Assembly (NCBI GenBank): GCA_963758025.1
Contig: CAVWUA010000003.1
Coordinates: forward strand, 1 to 64,000
DNA from: CAVWUA01 sp963758025
GTDB taxonomy: Bacteria > Planctomycetota > Planctomycetia > Isosphaerales > Isosphaeraceae
DNA: 64,000 nt
Direction of reading: 5' to 3'
Within the stretch, counting starts at the first letter, position 1, and each line of letters opens with the position of its first letter. The position numbers and the translations under genes are program-made. Below, one piece after another: positions 10,474-20,186 of the stretch. The notes beneath the pieces are model-generated. The model saw only the letters and a list, made by a program, of their open reading frames with translations, had not been told where the DNA came from and did not search any database.

Positions 10474-12179
10474 GTCCCGAGGGGGCCGAAGCAGACCAGG
10501 GTGATATCATCGGCCTGGGAATGCCCGGCGGAGAACTCGCGAATATCTTGAAGGATCGACTTGCCGACGCCGTCCGGCTTGCCGGATGAGGCGGCCACGC
10601 GGCGGACCAGGCGATGATTCTCGGTCGAGTCGTACAGCTCCTCCGAGGGGCTCCGGGCATCGGTCACGCCGTCGGAGTAGATGATCACCACGTCGCCGGG
10701 GGCGAGCTGAACGCTCGTCTGCTTGTAATGAGAATCAGGCATGATTCCCAGGGGGAACCCGGTAAGGTCCGCGCCGATCTCTTCGACCTGGCCGTTCGCG
10801 CGGCGAATCATCAACGGCAGGTGGCCCGCCGAGCAGAAGGTGAACCGACCGGTTTCCGGCTCCAGGACGCCCAGGCACATGGTAATGAATTTCTCGTCGA
10901 TCTCGGCCTCGCAGAGCAGGTCGTTGAGCCGGTCGGCGGCCTCGGCCGGTGAGGGCCGGGTGGTGATGCAGAAGCGGGTATCACCGGAGAACTTCGCCAT
11001 CATCAAGGCCGCGGCGACCCCCTTGCCCGAGACGTCCCCGAGCGCGACGGCCAGGCGGTTGTCCGACAACGGCACGAAGTCGTAATAATCACCGCCGACG
11101 GAGTAGGCGGGGTGGTAATGGGCGAAGAAGTCGTAACCGGCGATCTTGGGTGTGGATTGGGGCAGGAATCGCTTCTGGACCTGCTCGGCCAGGCGCAGGT
11201 CGCGGTCGATCCGCTCGCTGGCCAGCATGCTCTCGTGCAGCGCCGCGTTCTGGATGGCGAACGAGGCCTGGCTTGCGACGGCCACGAGCACGTCGAGATC
11301 GTCCTGCACGAACTGACGACGGTCGGTCGTGTCGAGCTGAAGGATGCCCAGGGCCTGATTGTCGGGGGTCAACAGCGGCGCGCACATGAACGAGCGAATC
11401 CGCAGGTCGGCGATCGAGGCGCTGGTCGGCAGGTTCCGATCGTTGCCGGCGTCCTGGCTGAGTACCGCTTTCTTCTGGTTCAGCACGCTGTTCATGATCG
11501 TGCGGCTGATGCCCAGGCGCGATTCCTCGCCTCCGGGCTTGCCGAGCGAGGGCTTCGTTCCGGTGCGACGGTACGGGCGGGTCTTGTGGAACGTCTGCCG
11601 GATCGTCGGTTTGGATTCCCCCTCCTTCAGGAGCACGAGGAAGACACGCTCGGCTTGCGGGAAGACGTCCAGCAGCGAGTCGAGAATCTTCGGCGCGACC
11701 GTGTCGAGTTTCAACGTGCTGGAGAGGTTCCGCGTAATCTCCAGGATCGCCTTGAGCTTCGCCTCCGGCCGCACGGAGCAAGTCACGATGTCGGATTGCG
11801 AGGCATCCAGCGTATGGATCGTCGAGTCCTCGTTCCCATCCGCCAGGTCGAAGGGATCGTCCGAGCCAGGCGCCATCGTCGGGATGACGTTGTAGAAGAT
11901 CATCTCCACGTCGCAGATGTTGATCCGGTCGCCGGGCTTCAGCGGGTGCTCCTGATTGGGCGAGACCTCTTTCTCGTTGAGCTTGGTCTTGTTGCGGCTG
12001 CCCAGATCGACCAGAGAATACATTTTTCCGTTGCGACGTATCAAGGCATGCCGACGACTGACTCCGTGCGGGTCGAGCACGATCGAGCATTCGGGCAGTC
12101 GGCCGATGACCGCTTCATCATCCTTCAGCTCGATGAACTGACCGGGAGGGTCGCCGTTCACCATCATGAGGACTGCCAT
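10470..12179 (-). CDS. FHA - GAF - PP2C (SpoIIE-type) phosphatase
   Basis: The 569-residue cytoplasmic signalling protein has three domains. Residues 1-95 form an FHA phosphothreonine-binding domain (AVIGRLPECSIVLDP, VSRRHALI, DLGSRNKT). Residues about 140-320 form a GAF domain (MCAPLLTPDNQALGILQLD). Residues about 335-565 form a PP2C/SpoIIE phosphatase with the metal-binding motifs GGDYYDF, LGDVSGKG, SDGVTDA and ADDITLV. All the usual acidic metal ligands are present. It lies 48 bases downstream of the Ser/Thr kinase, so FHA recruitment by the kinase and dephosphorylation of a partner is a plausible circuit. The downstream membrane protein overlaps by four bases. The reading frame is intact. 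Confidence 0.9.
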   Translation of the reverse strand: MAVLMMVNGDPPGQFIELKDDEAVIGRLPECSIVLDPHGVSRRHALIRRNGKMYSLVDLGSRNKTKLNEKEVSPNQEHPLKPGDRINICDVEMIFYNVIPTMAPGSDDPFDLADGNEDSTIHTLDASQSDIVTCSVRPEAKLKAILEITRNLSSTLKLDTVAPKILDSLLDVFPQAERVFLVLLKEGESKPTIRQTFHKTRPYRRTGTKPSLGKPGGEESRLGISRTIMNSVLNQKKAVLSQDAGNDRNLPTSASIADLRIRSFMCAPLLTPDNQALGILQLDTTDRRQFVQDDLDVLVAVASQASFAIQNAALHESMLASERIDRDLRLAEQVQKRFLPQSTPKIAGYDFFAHYHPAYSVGGDYYDFVPLSDNRLAVALGDVSGKGVAAALMMAKFSGDTRFCITTRPSPAEAADRLNDLLCEAEIDEKFITMCLGVLEPETGRFTFCSAGHLPLMIRRANGQVEEIGADLTGFPLGIMPDSHYKQTSVQLAPGDVVIIYSDGVTDARSPSEELYDSTENHRLVRRVAASSGKPDGVGKSILQDIREFSAGHSQADDITLVCFGPLGT

Positions 12180-12227
12180 GCCAGTTGGCTCCTTGAACAG
12201 AAAGGCCGGGCCGGGGGATCAGACGCG

Positions 12228-13902
12228 TCATCCCTGAAGGAACTGGTTCAGACGGACCAGGGGGGCCACATGGAGGGCTTCGAGCAGATTCTCCCGCAAG
12301 GCACTGAGCTGCGCCGCATAGCTTCCCGTGCCGGAGGGATGTTGCCGGGCATACTGAGCGATTTCCAGCGCCACCTCCGCCTGGGCCGGGTCCATCAGAT
12401 CGAAATTGGTGTTCTGCGTGAACTGGGCCATCACCCCTTCGGGATCATCGCGCAGGGCCGCAACCGCCGCGTGGGCGATCCGGGCCAGGGCCTTGTCGCT
12501 TGCCCTTTCGGAGTTCTCCAGATCGGCGGCCAGGCCGTTCAAGTGCTCCCAGTCTCGCTGACGGAAGAGAGTGCGCACCAGATGGGTGTAGGCGTGCGAC
12601 GTCCAGGCCCGCGCGCCGGGAAAATACCCGGGGACGGCCAACCAGGCGGCGGCCTCGTCGGCCGGAGAGACGGCGAATTGAGCGTGTCGAAACTGAGCCT
12701 CCGGGCGTCGATTGCTGGGCAATCGTTCGCCACGAGTCGATCCAGAGCCCCGGTGCCCCTTCGGAACGTGGGGCCTCGGCCGAGAGCAGGTCTGGAGCCC
12801 GTTCGCCGTAGCCCCAAAGCGCCCCGGCCGCCACCGAGGCAATCAACAGCACGGCGGCCGACCGCAGACCGGGTCGGAAGTCGCTCAGGTCGTGCCAGGA
12901 GACCTTCGGCATGCCGCGCCGCGCGGTCGGTTGGGGAGAGACCGGAGGTTCCGCCGGCATGGCCAGCTCGGGCATCGAGACGGTTCCGGCCGAGGGCGTG
13001 TTCAGCGATTCCTTGATCTTCGCCAGGTCGCGGAGCATCTCCGTGGCCGACGCGTACCGATCTCCCGGCGCCTTGGCCATCAGCTTCATGACCAACTTGA
13101 CCAGGTCGGGTGGCAGGTCGGGCCGGTGTACCGAAAGACTGACGGGCGTGTCGCGCACGTGCTTCAGGGCCAGAGCCAGGGCGGTCTCCGCCCGGAACGG
13201 CGGCGTGCCGGCCAGCATATGGTAGAACGTCACCCCCATCGAGTAGAGGTCGCTCCGGTGGTCCAGCGGCTTCCCCTGGACCTGCTCCGGGCTCATGTAC
13301 ATGGGGGTACCCAGCGTAATACCTTGCTGGGTCAGGTGAACGTTCTCCGTCCCCGGGGTCCGACAGAGACCGAAATCGGCCACCTTGACCTGCCCCCGAC
13401 GGGTCAGCAACAGGTTCTCCGGCTTGATGTCGCGGTGGACCAACCCGAACTCCCCGGCCACGCCGACGGCCTGGCCCGTCTGCCGCATGATCGACAGGGC
13501 CAAAGGAAGATCAGGAGGGCCTTTGCGGGTGAGGTAGTCGCGGAGGTTCGTCCCCTGGACGTACTCCATCGCGATATACTTGATGTCCTCGAAGTTCCCC
13601 ACCGCGTAAATGTGAACGATGTTCGGGTGGTTCAGCTTCGCGGCGCTGAGCGCTTCCTTGTCAAAACGGGCGAGATAGGTCGGGTTGGAAACCAGGTCTG
13701 GCTTGAGGATCTTCAGCGCGACTGGCCGATCGAGACTGATCTGGTGGGCCAGATAGACTTCTCCCATACCGCCATGACCCAGGAGCCGCTCGACCCGGTA
13801 ATCGTCGAGGGTTTTGCCGGTCAGGTCGCGGTGGTTCGACGCGGAAATCCATTGTCCGGTTTCCGCACCCGGATCGTTTGGGGGAGTCTCTGCCGAAGAC
13901 AT
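12228..13902 (-). CDS. Membrane-anchored Ser/Thr protein kinase (PASTA-less)
   Basis: A bacterial Hanks-type kinase starts at ATG 13902. Kinase landmarks, in order: glycine loop GHGGMGEVY, lysine in VALKILK, catalytic HRDIKPENLL, ADFGLC, and activation-segment LGTPMYMSPEQV. The domain spans about residues 30-295. A linker and single membrane segment (AAVLLIASVAAGALWGY, about residue 350) follow, and the extracytoplasmic C-terminus is helical (YFPGARAW to the end) with no PASTA or beta-propeller motif. One frame break near 12690 separates the membrane part from the C-terminal 150 residues. It is followed at 48 bases by the FHA-PP2C phosphatase, a typical kinase-phosphatase neighbourhood in Planctomycetes. 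Confidence 0.88.
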
Positions 13903-14110
13903 AGCGCACCGTCGCGACGAAAGGGAGAGACGCCCGCAACCGGACGGTGAGCCAGGGCCGCCCCGATCACCGGGCCATCTTTAGTGTACGCCAAGCCTCG
14001 GCGGTCCGCAAAGGGTTTGAGGGTTGCTACAATGGAGGTGAGAGCGCGATCCGGACGCCTCCGACATCGGATTCGCGCCGATCCTCAAGCCGATACGAGG
14101 ACGATTTGTC

Positions 14111-14593
14111 ATGCCGTTTGCTGTTGCGGGAGCATCGGAAGCCGTGGTCATCGCGGTCGTCCTGGTGGTGCTGGCCCTGATCTTCGCCGTGCGGCAATGG
14201 AGCGCGCGGCGGACGCGAGACGGGGAGGAACTCTCCGAGGCCGACGCCCATTACCTGGCCCGTCAGGACGTGCGGCGGTGGCTCGGGTCGGCCCTGATGA
14301 TGATCATTGCCGCCGGAATGATCGCCGGAACGCGGATCGACCCCCGAGTGAGCCGCACGAATCTCCGGCTCTTCGCCGCGATCTGGATCGGTATCTGCGT
14401 GCTGGTCTGCCTGCTGATGTTGCTCGCGGTGATCGACTGGTTCGCCATTCGCCAGTACGCCCTGCGGCACCGCCGCGCCCTGGCCGACCAGCGTCGCGAG
14501 GCGATCGAGGCGGAGCGCCGGCGCTGGGCGACCCTCCACGCCGAGAACTCGTCCCCCCCCGGCTCCAATGGACGCTCGTCCTCCGACGGCTGA
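14111..14593 (+). CDS. Three-helix membrane protein of unknown function
   Basis: The 160-residue product has membrane segments at about residues 8-28 (VVIAVVLVVLALIFAV), 57-77 (ALMMIIAAGMIAG) and 88-110 (IWIGICVLVCLLMLLAVIDW). A charged loop with EELSEADAHYLARQD follows the first segment, and a basic helix (RREAIEAERRRW) precedes a Ser/Pro-rich tail. I do not recognise a family. It is read divergently from the kinase operon with about 200 bases between the two starts. The frame is intact. Confidence 0.75.
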   Translation: MPFAVAGASEAVVIAVVLVVLALIFAVRQWSARRTRDGEELSEADAHYLARQDVRRWLGSALMMIIAAGMIAGTRIDPRVSRTNLRLFAAIWIGICVLVCLLMLLAVIDWFAIRQYALRHRRALADQRREAIEAERRRWATLHAENSSPPGSNGRSSSDG

Positions 14594-14978
14594 CGCTCCG
14601 TTCGCTTGTTTTTTGTGAACGTGAAGCCGGAGCACCAGGTCGCCCGAAACCGCGTTCGTATTCCAGACGAAACCTGGTGTCTTCGCGTCCTGAGCGGAGA
14701 CTCGTCCGTTCTACTATTACGAAAATAGAATGAAGCGGACGTGAAGTATTGATTGACCTGATAGGCGGTGACCGATAGGATGAAGTGGGGCCTTCCGGGA
14801 AGTCTCGGGAGACGAATCCTTTAGCCGGAAGCAAGCTTCCATTGTCAAGGGCGACGGACGCGCCTCCCTTTCCACGACGAGATATCCTCTGGCTCGTCTC
14901 ACCGCCTTCCCACGCGGGAACCGCACCATCTAGGCCCCGACGTGACGGCTCAATCCACGCTCCAGTGGAGTCCCTTCC
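14594..14978. other. Intergenic leader of the S55-domain gene
   Basis: These 385 bases hold no gene that I can support. The AT content rises around 14700-14760. The one element I can propose is a sigma-70-like promoter at 14753-14781, listed separately. Confidence 0.4.
14753..14781 (+). promoter_or_regulatory. Candidate sigma-70 promoter
   Basis: TTGACC at 14753-14758 and TAGGAT at 14776-14781 are spaced by 17 bases, close to the housekeeping consensus TTGACA/TATAAT. The AT-rich patch just upstream could act as an UP-like element. It would drive the S55-domain gene at 14979 and possibly the propeller gene behind it. Proposed from spacing and consensus only. Confidence 0.4.
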
Positions 14979-16883
14979 ATGCGACTCGTCCCTGTTTTCC
15001 GATCCTGGATCGCATGTGCCTTATTTCTGGCTGGACCGCTGACCTTCGCGGCGTTTCCGATATCGTCGCGGGCGGGTGAGCCGGACCCCTCCTCATACTG
15101 GGATGTCAAGGATATCCAACCGGGGATGAAAGGGGTCGGCCGCACCGTGATGGTCGGCACCAAGATGGAGGAGTTCCAGGCGGAGGTCCTGGGGGTGATG
15201 CGCGATGTCAGCCCCGGGCGTGATATGATTCTCTGCCGACTCTCCGGCTGTAATCTGGAGCACGCCGGGATCATCCAGGGGATGAGCGGCAGCCCGATCT
15301 ACATCGACGGCAAGCTCGTCGGAGCGGTTGCCTACGCCTGGGAGTTCGCCAAGGACCCGATCGCTGGCGTCACGCCCTTCAGCCAGATGGTCCAGTACGT
15401 CCGGTCGAACGACCGGCGGATCGCCGCCGAGGCGAAGGACCAGCAGAAGGCGATTGCCCGGCGCACCGCCGCGCTCGACCTTCCGTTGATCCGGGAGGAT
15501 GACCCAACCACGCTGCTCGACTCCTCGGCCATGCTCCCGACGCCGGTTGCCGGCGGCGGAATGGCCGGGATGAAGCCGATCGCCATGCCGCTGGCGGCCT
15601 CAGGGTTCAGCCCCCGGGCCCTGGAGGTACTCAGCAAGGCGTTCGCCCCGCTCGGCATGGCCCCGATGGCCGGAGGCGCGGCGCAGGAGGAGATCATCGC
15701 CAAGGAGGGGGACAAGCCGCTGGAACCTGGATCGCCCCTGAGCATCGCCATGGTCACGGGCGACTTCGACCTTTCCGGCATTGGCACCGTCACCCATGTC
15801 GAGGGGGACCGCGTGTACGGCTTCGGGCACCCGATGCTCGGGCTCGGGGCCTGCGAGTTGCCCTTGATGACCGGCTACATCCACACGGTCTATCCGCGTG
15901 CCAGCGTGAGCATGAAGATGGGGTCGCCGTTGAAGGTCGTCGGTGTGCTGGATACCGACGTCAGCACGTGCGTTGCCGGTCGGATCGGCCCGAAGCCCGA
16001 CATGCTGCCGATGACTGTCCGGGTCAAATCCGGGCGCTACGCCGATTCTCACACGTACAAGGTCCAGCTCGTCCGTGAGCCGAACCTTTTGCCCGGCCTG
16101 GTCATGTCGGTGTTGACCAATGCCATCGACACCGAGGGGAACCTGCCCGAGGAACTGACCGCCCAGATCGACGCGACGATCGCGCTTCAAGGGCATGAGC
16201 CGATCCACCTGCGTGACACGCTCAGCGGCCCGCGCTACAGCGGTCCGCTCGGCCCCTCGGCCCTGTTCGGGCCGATCTCGGGGATCGTCAACGTGCTGGC
16301 ACGTAACCCGATGGAGCCGGTGCGGATCACGTCGATCGACTGCTCGCTCGACATCACGGCCGGACGTTCCACCGCCGACCTGGAGTCGGTTCGCCTGGTG
16401 TCCAACCGGGTCGCGCCCGGCGGGACAGTCGAAGCCGTGGCGACGCTCAAGCCGTTCCATGGCGAGCGGAAAACGATCCGTCTCGAAATGACCCTGCCGG
16501 ACGACCTGCCCGAAGGGAACTACGAGGCGGACATCTGCGACGTCGGCCACAGCATGCGGCGGCGGATCGCCAGCCAGTCGTACCTGACCCACCCTCAGGA
16601 CGTGAAAGCGATCCTCGACTTCGTCCGGCTCCAGATTGAGCCGCAGCGCACGACGCTGTTCCTGCACGTCGCGCTTCCGGATCGTGGCCTGGCCGTGCAA
16701 GGCCAGCCCTTGCCGAACCTCCCCGGGAGCGTTCGGGCCGTGCTCGCCGACGACCGCGGCACCACGCCTCCGGCGATCCGCGATGAGTTGATCGAGACCG
16801 TCGATGTCCCCTGGGTCGTGGATGGCAGCGAGTCGTTGAAGTTCGAGGTGGCGAAGGACACCGGCATCGCCTATAAGGAATGA
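14979..16883 (+). CDS. SpoIVB-type (S55) peptidase-domain exported protein
   Basis: Start ATG 14979 follows GGAG and opens a signal peptide (hydrophobic CALFLAGPLTFAAFPI, cut near residue 32). The S55 nucleophile motif QGMSGSPIYIDGKLVGAVAY occupies residues about 100-119. A second conserved block, GIGTVTHVEGDRVYGFGHPM with the candidate catalytic His in GFGHP, lies at about residue 270-290. In the Bacillus SpoIVB protease the His block comes before the Ser block, so the order here is inverted. The C-terminal half is beta-rich and unassigned. The organism shows no sign of sporulation, so the role is probably a periplasmic or secreted serine protease or a binding module. The propeller gene at 16959 follows in the same direction. 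Confidence 0.75.
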   Translation: MRLVPVFRSWIACALFLAGPLTFAAFPISSRAGEPDPSSYWDVKDIQPGMKGVGRTVMVGTKMEEFQAEVLGVMRDVSPGRDMILCRLSGCNLEHAGIIQGMSGSPIYIDGKLVGAVAYAWEFAKDPIAGVTPFSQMVQYVRSNDRRIAAEAKDQQKAIARRTAALDLPLIREDDPTTLLDSSAMLPTPVAGGGMAGMKPIAMPLAASGFSPRALEVLSKAFAPLGMAPMAGGAAQEEIIAKEGDKPLEPGSPLSIAMVTGDFDLSGIGTVTHVEGDRVYGFGHPMLGLGACELPLMTGYIHTVYPRASVSMKMGSPLKVVGVLDTDVSTCVAGRIGPKPDMLPMTVRVKSGRYADSHTYKVQLVREPNLLPGLVMSVLTNAIDTEGNLPEELTAQIDATIALQGHEPIHLRDTLSGPRYSGPLGPSALFGPISGIVNVLARNPMEPVRITSIDCSLDITAGRSTADLESVRLVSNRVAPGGTVEAVATLKPFHGERKTIRLEMTLPDDLPEGNYEADICDVGHSMRRRIASQSYLTHPQDVKAILDFVRLQIEPQRTTLFLHVALPDRGLAVQGQPLPNLPGSVRAVLADDRGTTPPAIRDELIETVDVPWVVDGSESLKFEVAKDTGIAYKE

Positions 16884-16958
16884 CCGGCCCAGGGCTGGCT
16901 CTGGCTCTCCTGGAAAATCCGCCCGAATCAAAACGACCGTGGAAAACGGAGACGTTCG

Positions 16959-19094
16959 ATGTCCGTCAATCGTAGTCATGTCTGGACACGGCGTCTCCCA
17001 ATCGCCTGTCTCTGCCTGCTCGCTCTGGCGGTCTCGTCGAGGACCGAGGCCGGGAAGGTGCTGACCTGGCGGCAAGAGTCCGAGTCGGACTTCGGCAAAG
17101 GGAAACGGGAGGGCGTGGTCCTCTCCGACAACGGCACGCTCCGCCTGGGCCGCGCCGTGGAACCGGCGGGAACGCTTGACGCCTCCCAGGTCTGGGACCT
17201 GGCCCGGGTGGGGGATGTCCTCTACGCGGCCACCGGAAACGCCGGCAAGGTCTATCAGCGCGTGGGGGACGGCGAGTGGACCGTCGCGCTCGACGCCGAG
17301 GACACGCAGGCCCTGTCGCTCGTGGCCTTGCCCGATGGCCGGGTCTTCGCCGGCACCGGGCCGAGCGGTCAGGTCATCGACGTGAACGCCCCGGAGCATC
17401 CGGCCTCACGGCCCGATCCGGGCGTGCAGTACATCTGGGACCTCGCCGCCGATCCTCAGGGGAACCTCTACGCGGCGACCGGCCCGACCGGCCAGCTCTG
17501 GAAGCGGGCGGCCAAGGACGGGGCGTGGTCGCTCCTGTGGGATAGCCCGAGGACCCACCTGCTCAGCGTCGCGGTCGGCCCGGATGGCTCGGTCTATTGC
17601 GGCAGCGACGGTGAAGGGGTGCTTTACCGGGTGGATCCCGACGGCAAGACGACCGTCGTGTATGATGCCCCTCAGGCCGAGGTTCGCACACTCCTGTTCG
17701 CTCCCGATGGCACCCTCTATGCCGGAACCGCCGAGGAAGCGGGCAAGGGTTCGAGCGGCAGCAGTAACAGCAGCAGTTCGGTCCGACGGCTCGGTTTCCG
17801 TGTGGAGGATCGCGGTCAGATCCTTCCCGCCGTCTTCCAGAAGCCGGGCGAGAACGAGCGCCGCCCCTTCCAGCCGCCGGGAGGCACCGCGAATCCGGCG
17901 CCTCCCAAGGCGGGGGAGAACGCCGTGTACGCCATCGGCGCCGGGGGCGCGGTGCGCGAGGTCTTCCGCCAGCGCGTCTTGATCTTCGCCCTGGCCTGGC
18001 AGGAGGACCGTTTGATGGTCGGCACCGGGCCAGACGGGATTCTGTTCGAGGTCCGCGACGGCGGCCGGGAATCCGCCGCCATCGCCCGGATCGACCACGG
18101 ACAGATCCTCGCGATACTTGAGGACGGTCAGGGGGCCTTGATGCTCGGAGCGGGTGCCCCCGGCGGCGTGCTCCGGCTGGCCTCCGCGTTCGAAACGTCG
18201 GGCACGCTGACCTCCGACGTGCTCGACGCGAAGCTCATCAGCCGCTTCGGCACGCTCGACTGGCAGGCTAACCGGCCCGAGGGGACCACCGTCTCCCTCC
18301 AGGTCCGCACGGGGAACGTCGGCGAGCCGGACGCCACGTGGTCAGACTGGTCGCCCCCTCAGCGCGATCCCGGCAAGGCCGCCGCCGAGGTCTCCCCCGG
18401 CCGCTTCGCCCAGTATCGGGTCACGCTCCAGACGTCGAAGCCTGACGCGACCCCGGTACTCCGGTCGGTGACGCTCCGCTACCAGACGGTCAACCTCCCG
18501 CCCGAGGTCGCCCGGATCGACGTGCCCGACCTGAGCGAAGGGGATGGCGCGACCCGCCAGACAAGCCTCAACCTGAAGTGGGACGCCCGCGACCCGAACG
18601 ACGACGACCTCGCGTACACCCTGCACGTCCGCAAGGAGGGCTGGCCCGACTGGGTGCGGCTCGGCGAGGGGCCGATCACCGACAACGACTACGCGTGGGA
18701 CATCTCCGCCATGCCCGCCGGGACGTACCGGGTCCGCGTCACCGCCAGCGACCGCCCGTCCAACCCGCCCGCCGTCGCGATCGAGCGCACCTTGACGAGC
18801 GAGCCGTTCCTGATCGATCATCAGGCCCCGTCCGTGACGATCACCCCGAAACCGAAGACCGGGGCGAGCGTCGCCTTGAAGGACGACCTGACGCGGCTGG
18901 TGAAGGCCTCCTACGCCCTCGACGGCGGCGACTGGGTGCCGATCTTCCCGGAGGATGGCCTGTTCGACTCGCCGACCGAGTCGATCGAGATCGCCTTGCC
19001 CGACCTGACGCCCGGGGTTCACGTTCTCGTCGTCCGCGCGACCGACGCCGCGGGCAACGAGGGGAGTGGGGACGCGGTCTTCCAGGCCCCTTGA
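16959..19094 (+). CDS. Exported beta-propeller protein with Fn3/Ig-like C-terminus
   Basis: The 711-residue product begins with a signal peptide (PIACLCLLALAVSSRTEA). Residues about 60-420 contain repeated propeller blades with the pattern GDVLYAATGNAGKVYQ, DGRVFAGTGPSGQVI, QGNLYAATGPTGQLW, DGSVYCGSDGEGVLY and DGTLYAGTAEEAGKG. A Ser/Asn linker (SSGSSNSSSS) sits near residue 265. The C-terminal 250 residues look like Fn3/Ig-like beta-sandwiches (SLNLKWDARDPNDDDLAYTL, GTYRVRVTASDRPSNPP, DAAGNEGSGD). No catalytic motif is visible. It lies 75 bases after the S55-domain gene, with a clear GGAGACG ribosome site, so the two are probably co-expressed. Confidence 0.7.
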   Translation: MSVNRSHVWTRRLPIACLCLLALAVSSRTEAGKVLTWRQESESDFGKGKREGVVLSDNGTLRLGRAVEPAGTLDASQVWDLARVGDVLYAATGNAGKVYQRVGDGEWTVALDAEDTQALSLVALPDGRVFAGTGPSGQVIDVNAPEHPASRPDPGVQYIWDLAADPQGNLYAATGPTGQLWKRAAKDGAWSLLWDSPRTHLLSVAVGPDGSVYCGSDGEGVLYRVDPDGKTTVVYDAPQAEVRTLLFAPDGTLYAGTAEEAGKGSSGSSNSSSSVRRLGFRVEDRGQILPAVFQKPGENERRPFQPPGGTANPAPPKAGENAVYAIGAGGAVREVFRQRVLIFALAWQEDRLMVGTGPDGILFEVRDGGRESAAIARIDHGQILAILEDGQGALMLGAGAPGGVLRLASAFETSGTLTSDVLDAKLISRFGTLDWQANRPEGTTVSLQVRTGNVGEPDATWSDWSPPQRDPGKAAAEVSPGRFAQYRVTLQTSKPDATPVLRSVTLRYQTVNLPPEVARIDVPDLSEGDGATRQTSLNLKWDARDPNDDDLAYTLHVRKEGWPDWVRLGEGPITDNDYAWDISAMPAGTYRVRVTASDRPSNPPAVAIERTLTSEPFLIDHQAPSVTITPKPKTGASVALKDDLTRLVKASYALDGGDWVPIFPEDGLFDSPTESIEIALPDLTPGVHVLVVRATDAAGNEGSGDAVFQAP

Positions 19095-19098
19095 GCAA

Positions 19099-20101
19099 TC
19101 AGCCGAAACCCTGCAGGCGTCGCATCAGGCGATCGTCCCAGGGGTGATCGTCCCACCGTTCGTCCGGCTGGGGCGGGGTTGCGCGGCGCCGGCGTCGAGG
19201 GCGGTGGTGGTCGTGATCGTCCTCGTCGTCGAGGTCGAGCGACGCGCGGACGTGATGATGATGCCCCGCCTGCGGCGCGCCGAGGTCGGCCTCGCGGCCG
19301 ATCAGGCGGACGCGGTACTTGCAGACCTCGCAGTTCATGTGCGGCGCGCCGTGGATCGCCTCGTGGGCACGATCCTCGAACGCTTGCAATAAAAGGTCGT
19401 GCATCCGCAGATGCGGGACGCCGACGAAATCGATCCGACGGGTCGGCCTCGGCATGGCGGTCGACCGTCTCGTAGATCCGCTTGAGCAAAATCCCGTCGA
19501 ACAGGAAATACGGCTGGACGACGATCCGCTCGTAGCCGAGCCGCCGGCAGATGGTCAGCCCCTCATCGACGCTCGGCCGGGTCAGACCGGAAAAGGCGAC
19601 GCTCGACCAGCCGACGCCGTAGGCTTCCCACAAGAACCGGCTGATCCGCGCGATGTTGGCGTTGGCGTCGGGATCGGACGTCCCCCGGCCGACGAGCAGC
19701 AAGAGCGTCCGCTCGGCGGGAATCTCCACCCGACCTTCGAGCGCCTCGCGGTAGCGGACGTGGCAAAGCTCCAGCAAGGCCGGGTGAATGTCGAGCGGGC
19801 GGGCCATGTGGAACGTCACGCCGGGGTGCCGCGACCGTCCTTCCTGAACCTCGCTCGGCACGTCGTTCTTGACGTGTCCCGCCGCCATGAGCATCGCGGG
19901 CACAACGACGATCCGCGTCGCCCCGCGGTCCACCAGCGTGTCGATCGCCTCGCCGATGGTCGGTCGGGCGAACTCCAGGAACCCGGCCGCCTGCAAGCGG
20001 TCCGGCCGCAAGTGCCGCCAGGCGTCGGCCAGGGTCCAGAACTCCTCGACCCCCGCCTCGTCGCGGCTGCCGTGAGCGGCGATCAGCAAGGCGTCGGACA
20101 T
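19099..20101 (-). CDS. cbiX: Sirohydrochlorin cobaltochelatase CbiX with His-rich tail
   Basis: This class II chelatase inserts Co(II) into sirohydrochlorin early in cobalamin synthesis. ATG 20101 follows GAAGGAAA. The N-terminal half has the catalytic histidine segment LLIAAHGSRDEAG and MLMAAGHVKNDVP. A repeated chelatase half follows, with LLLLVGRGTSDPDANAN and VVQPYFLFDGILLKRIY. After a frame break near 19450 the chain continues with CEVC, then HHHH and DDEDDHDHH. Such Cys and His/Asp-rich segments are known in long CbiX proteins as an iron-sulfur or cobalt store. It is the last gene of the cobalamin operon, 85 bases after cbiB. Confidence 0.85.
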
Positions 20102-20186
20102 GAACGGTTTCCTTCGAATGGGGGATGAGACAATCGAGCACCAACGCCAGGCGAAGTCGCTTCAACCGTATCACGCTCGCGCACGG

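Noticed and set aside
11112..13950. Long plus-strand ORFs (634 and 412 residues) opposite the FHA-PP2C and kinase genes
   Set aside because: They are complements of well-recognised domains and have no motif of their own.
15600..17399. 599-residue minus-strand ORF across the S55 gene
   Set aside because: It crosses two real genes and reads as their complement.
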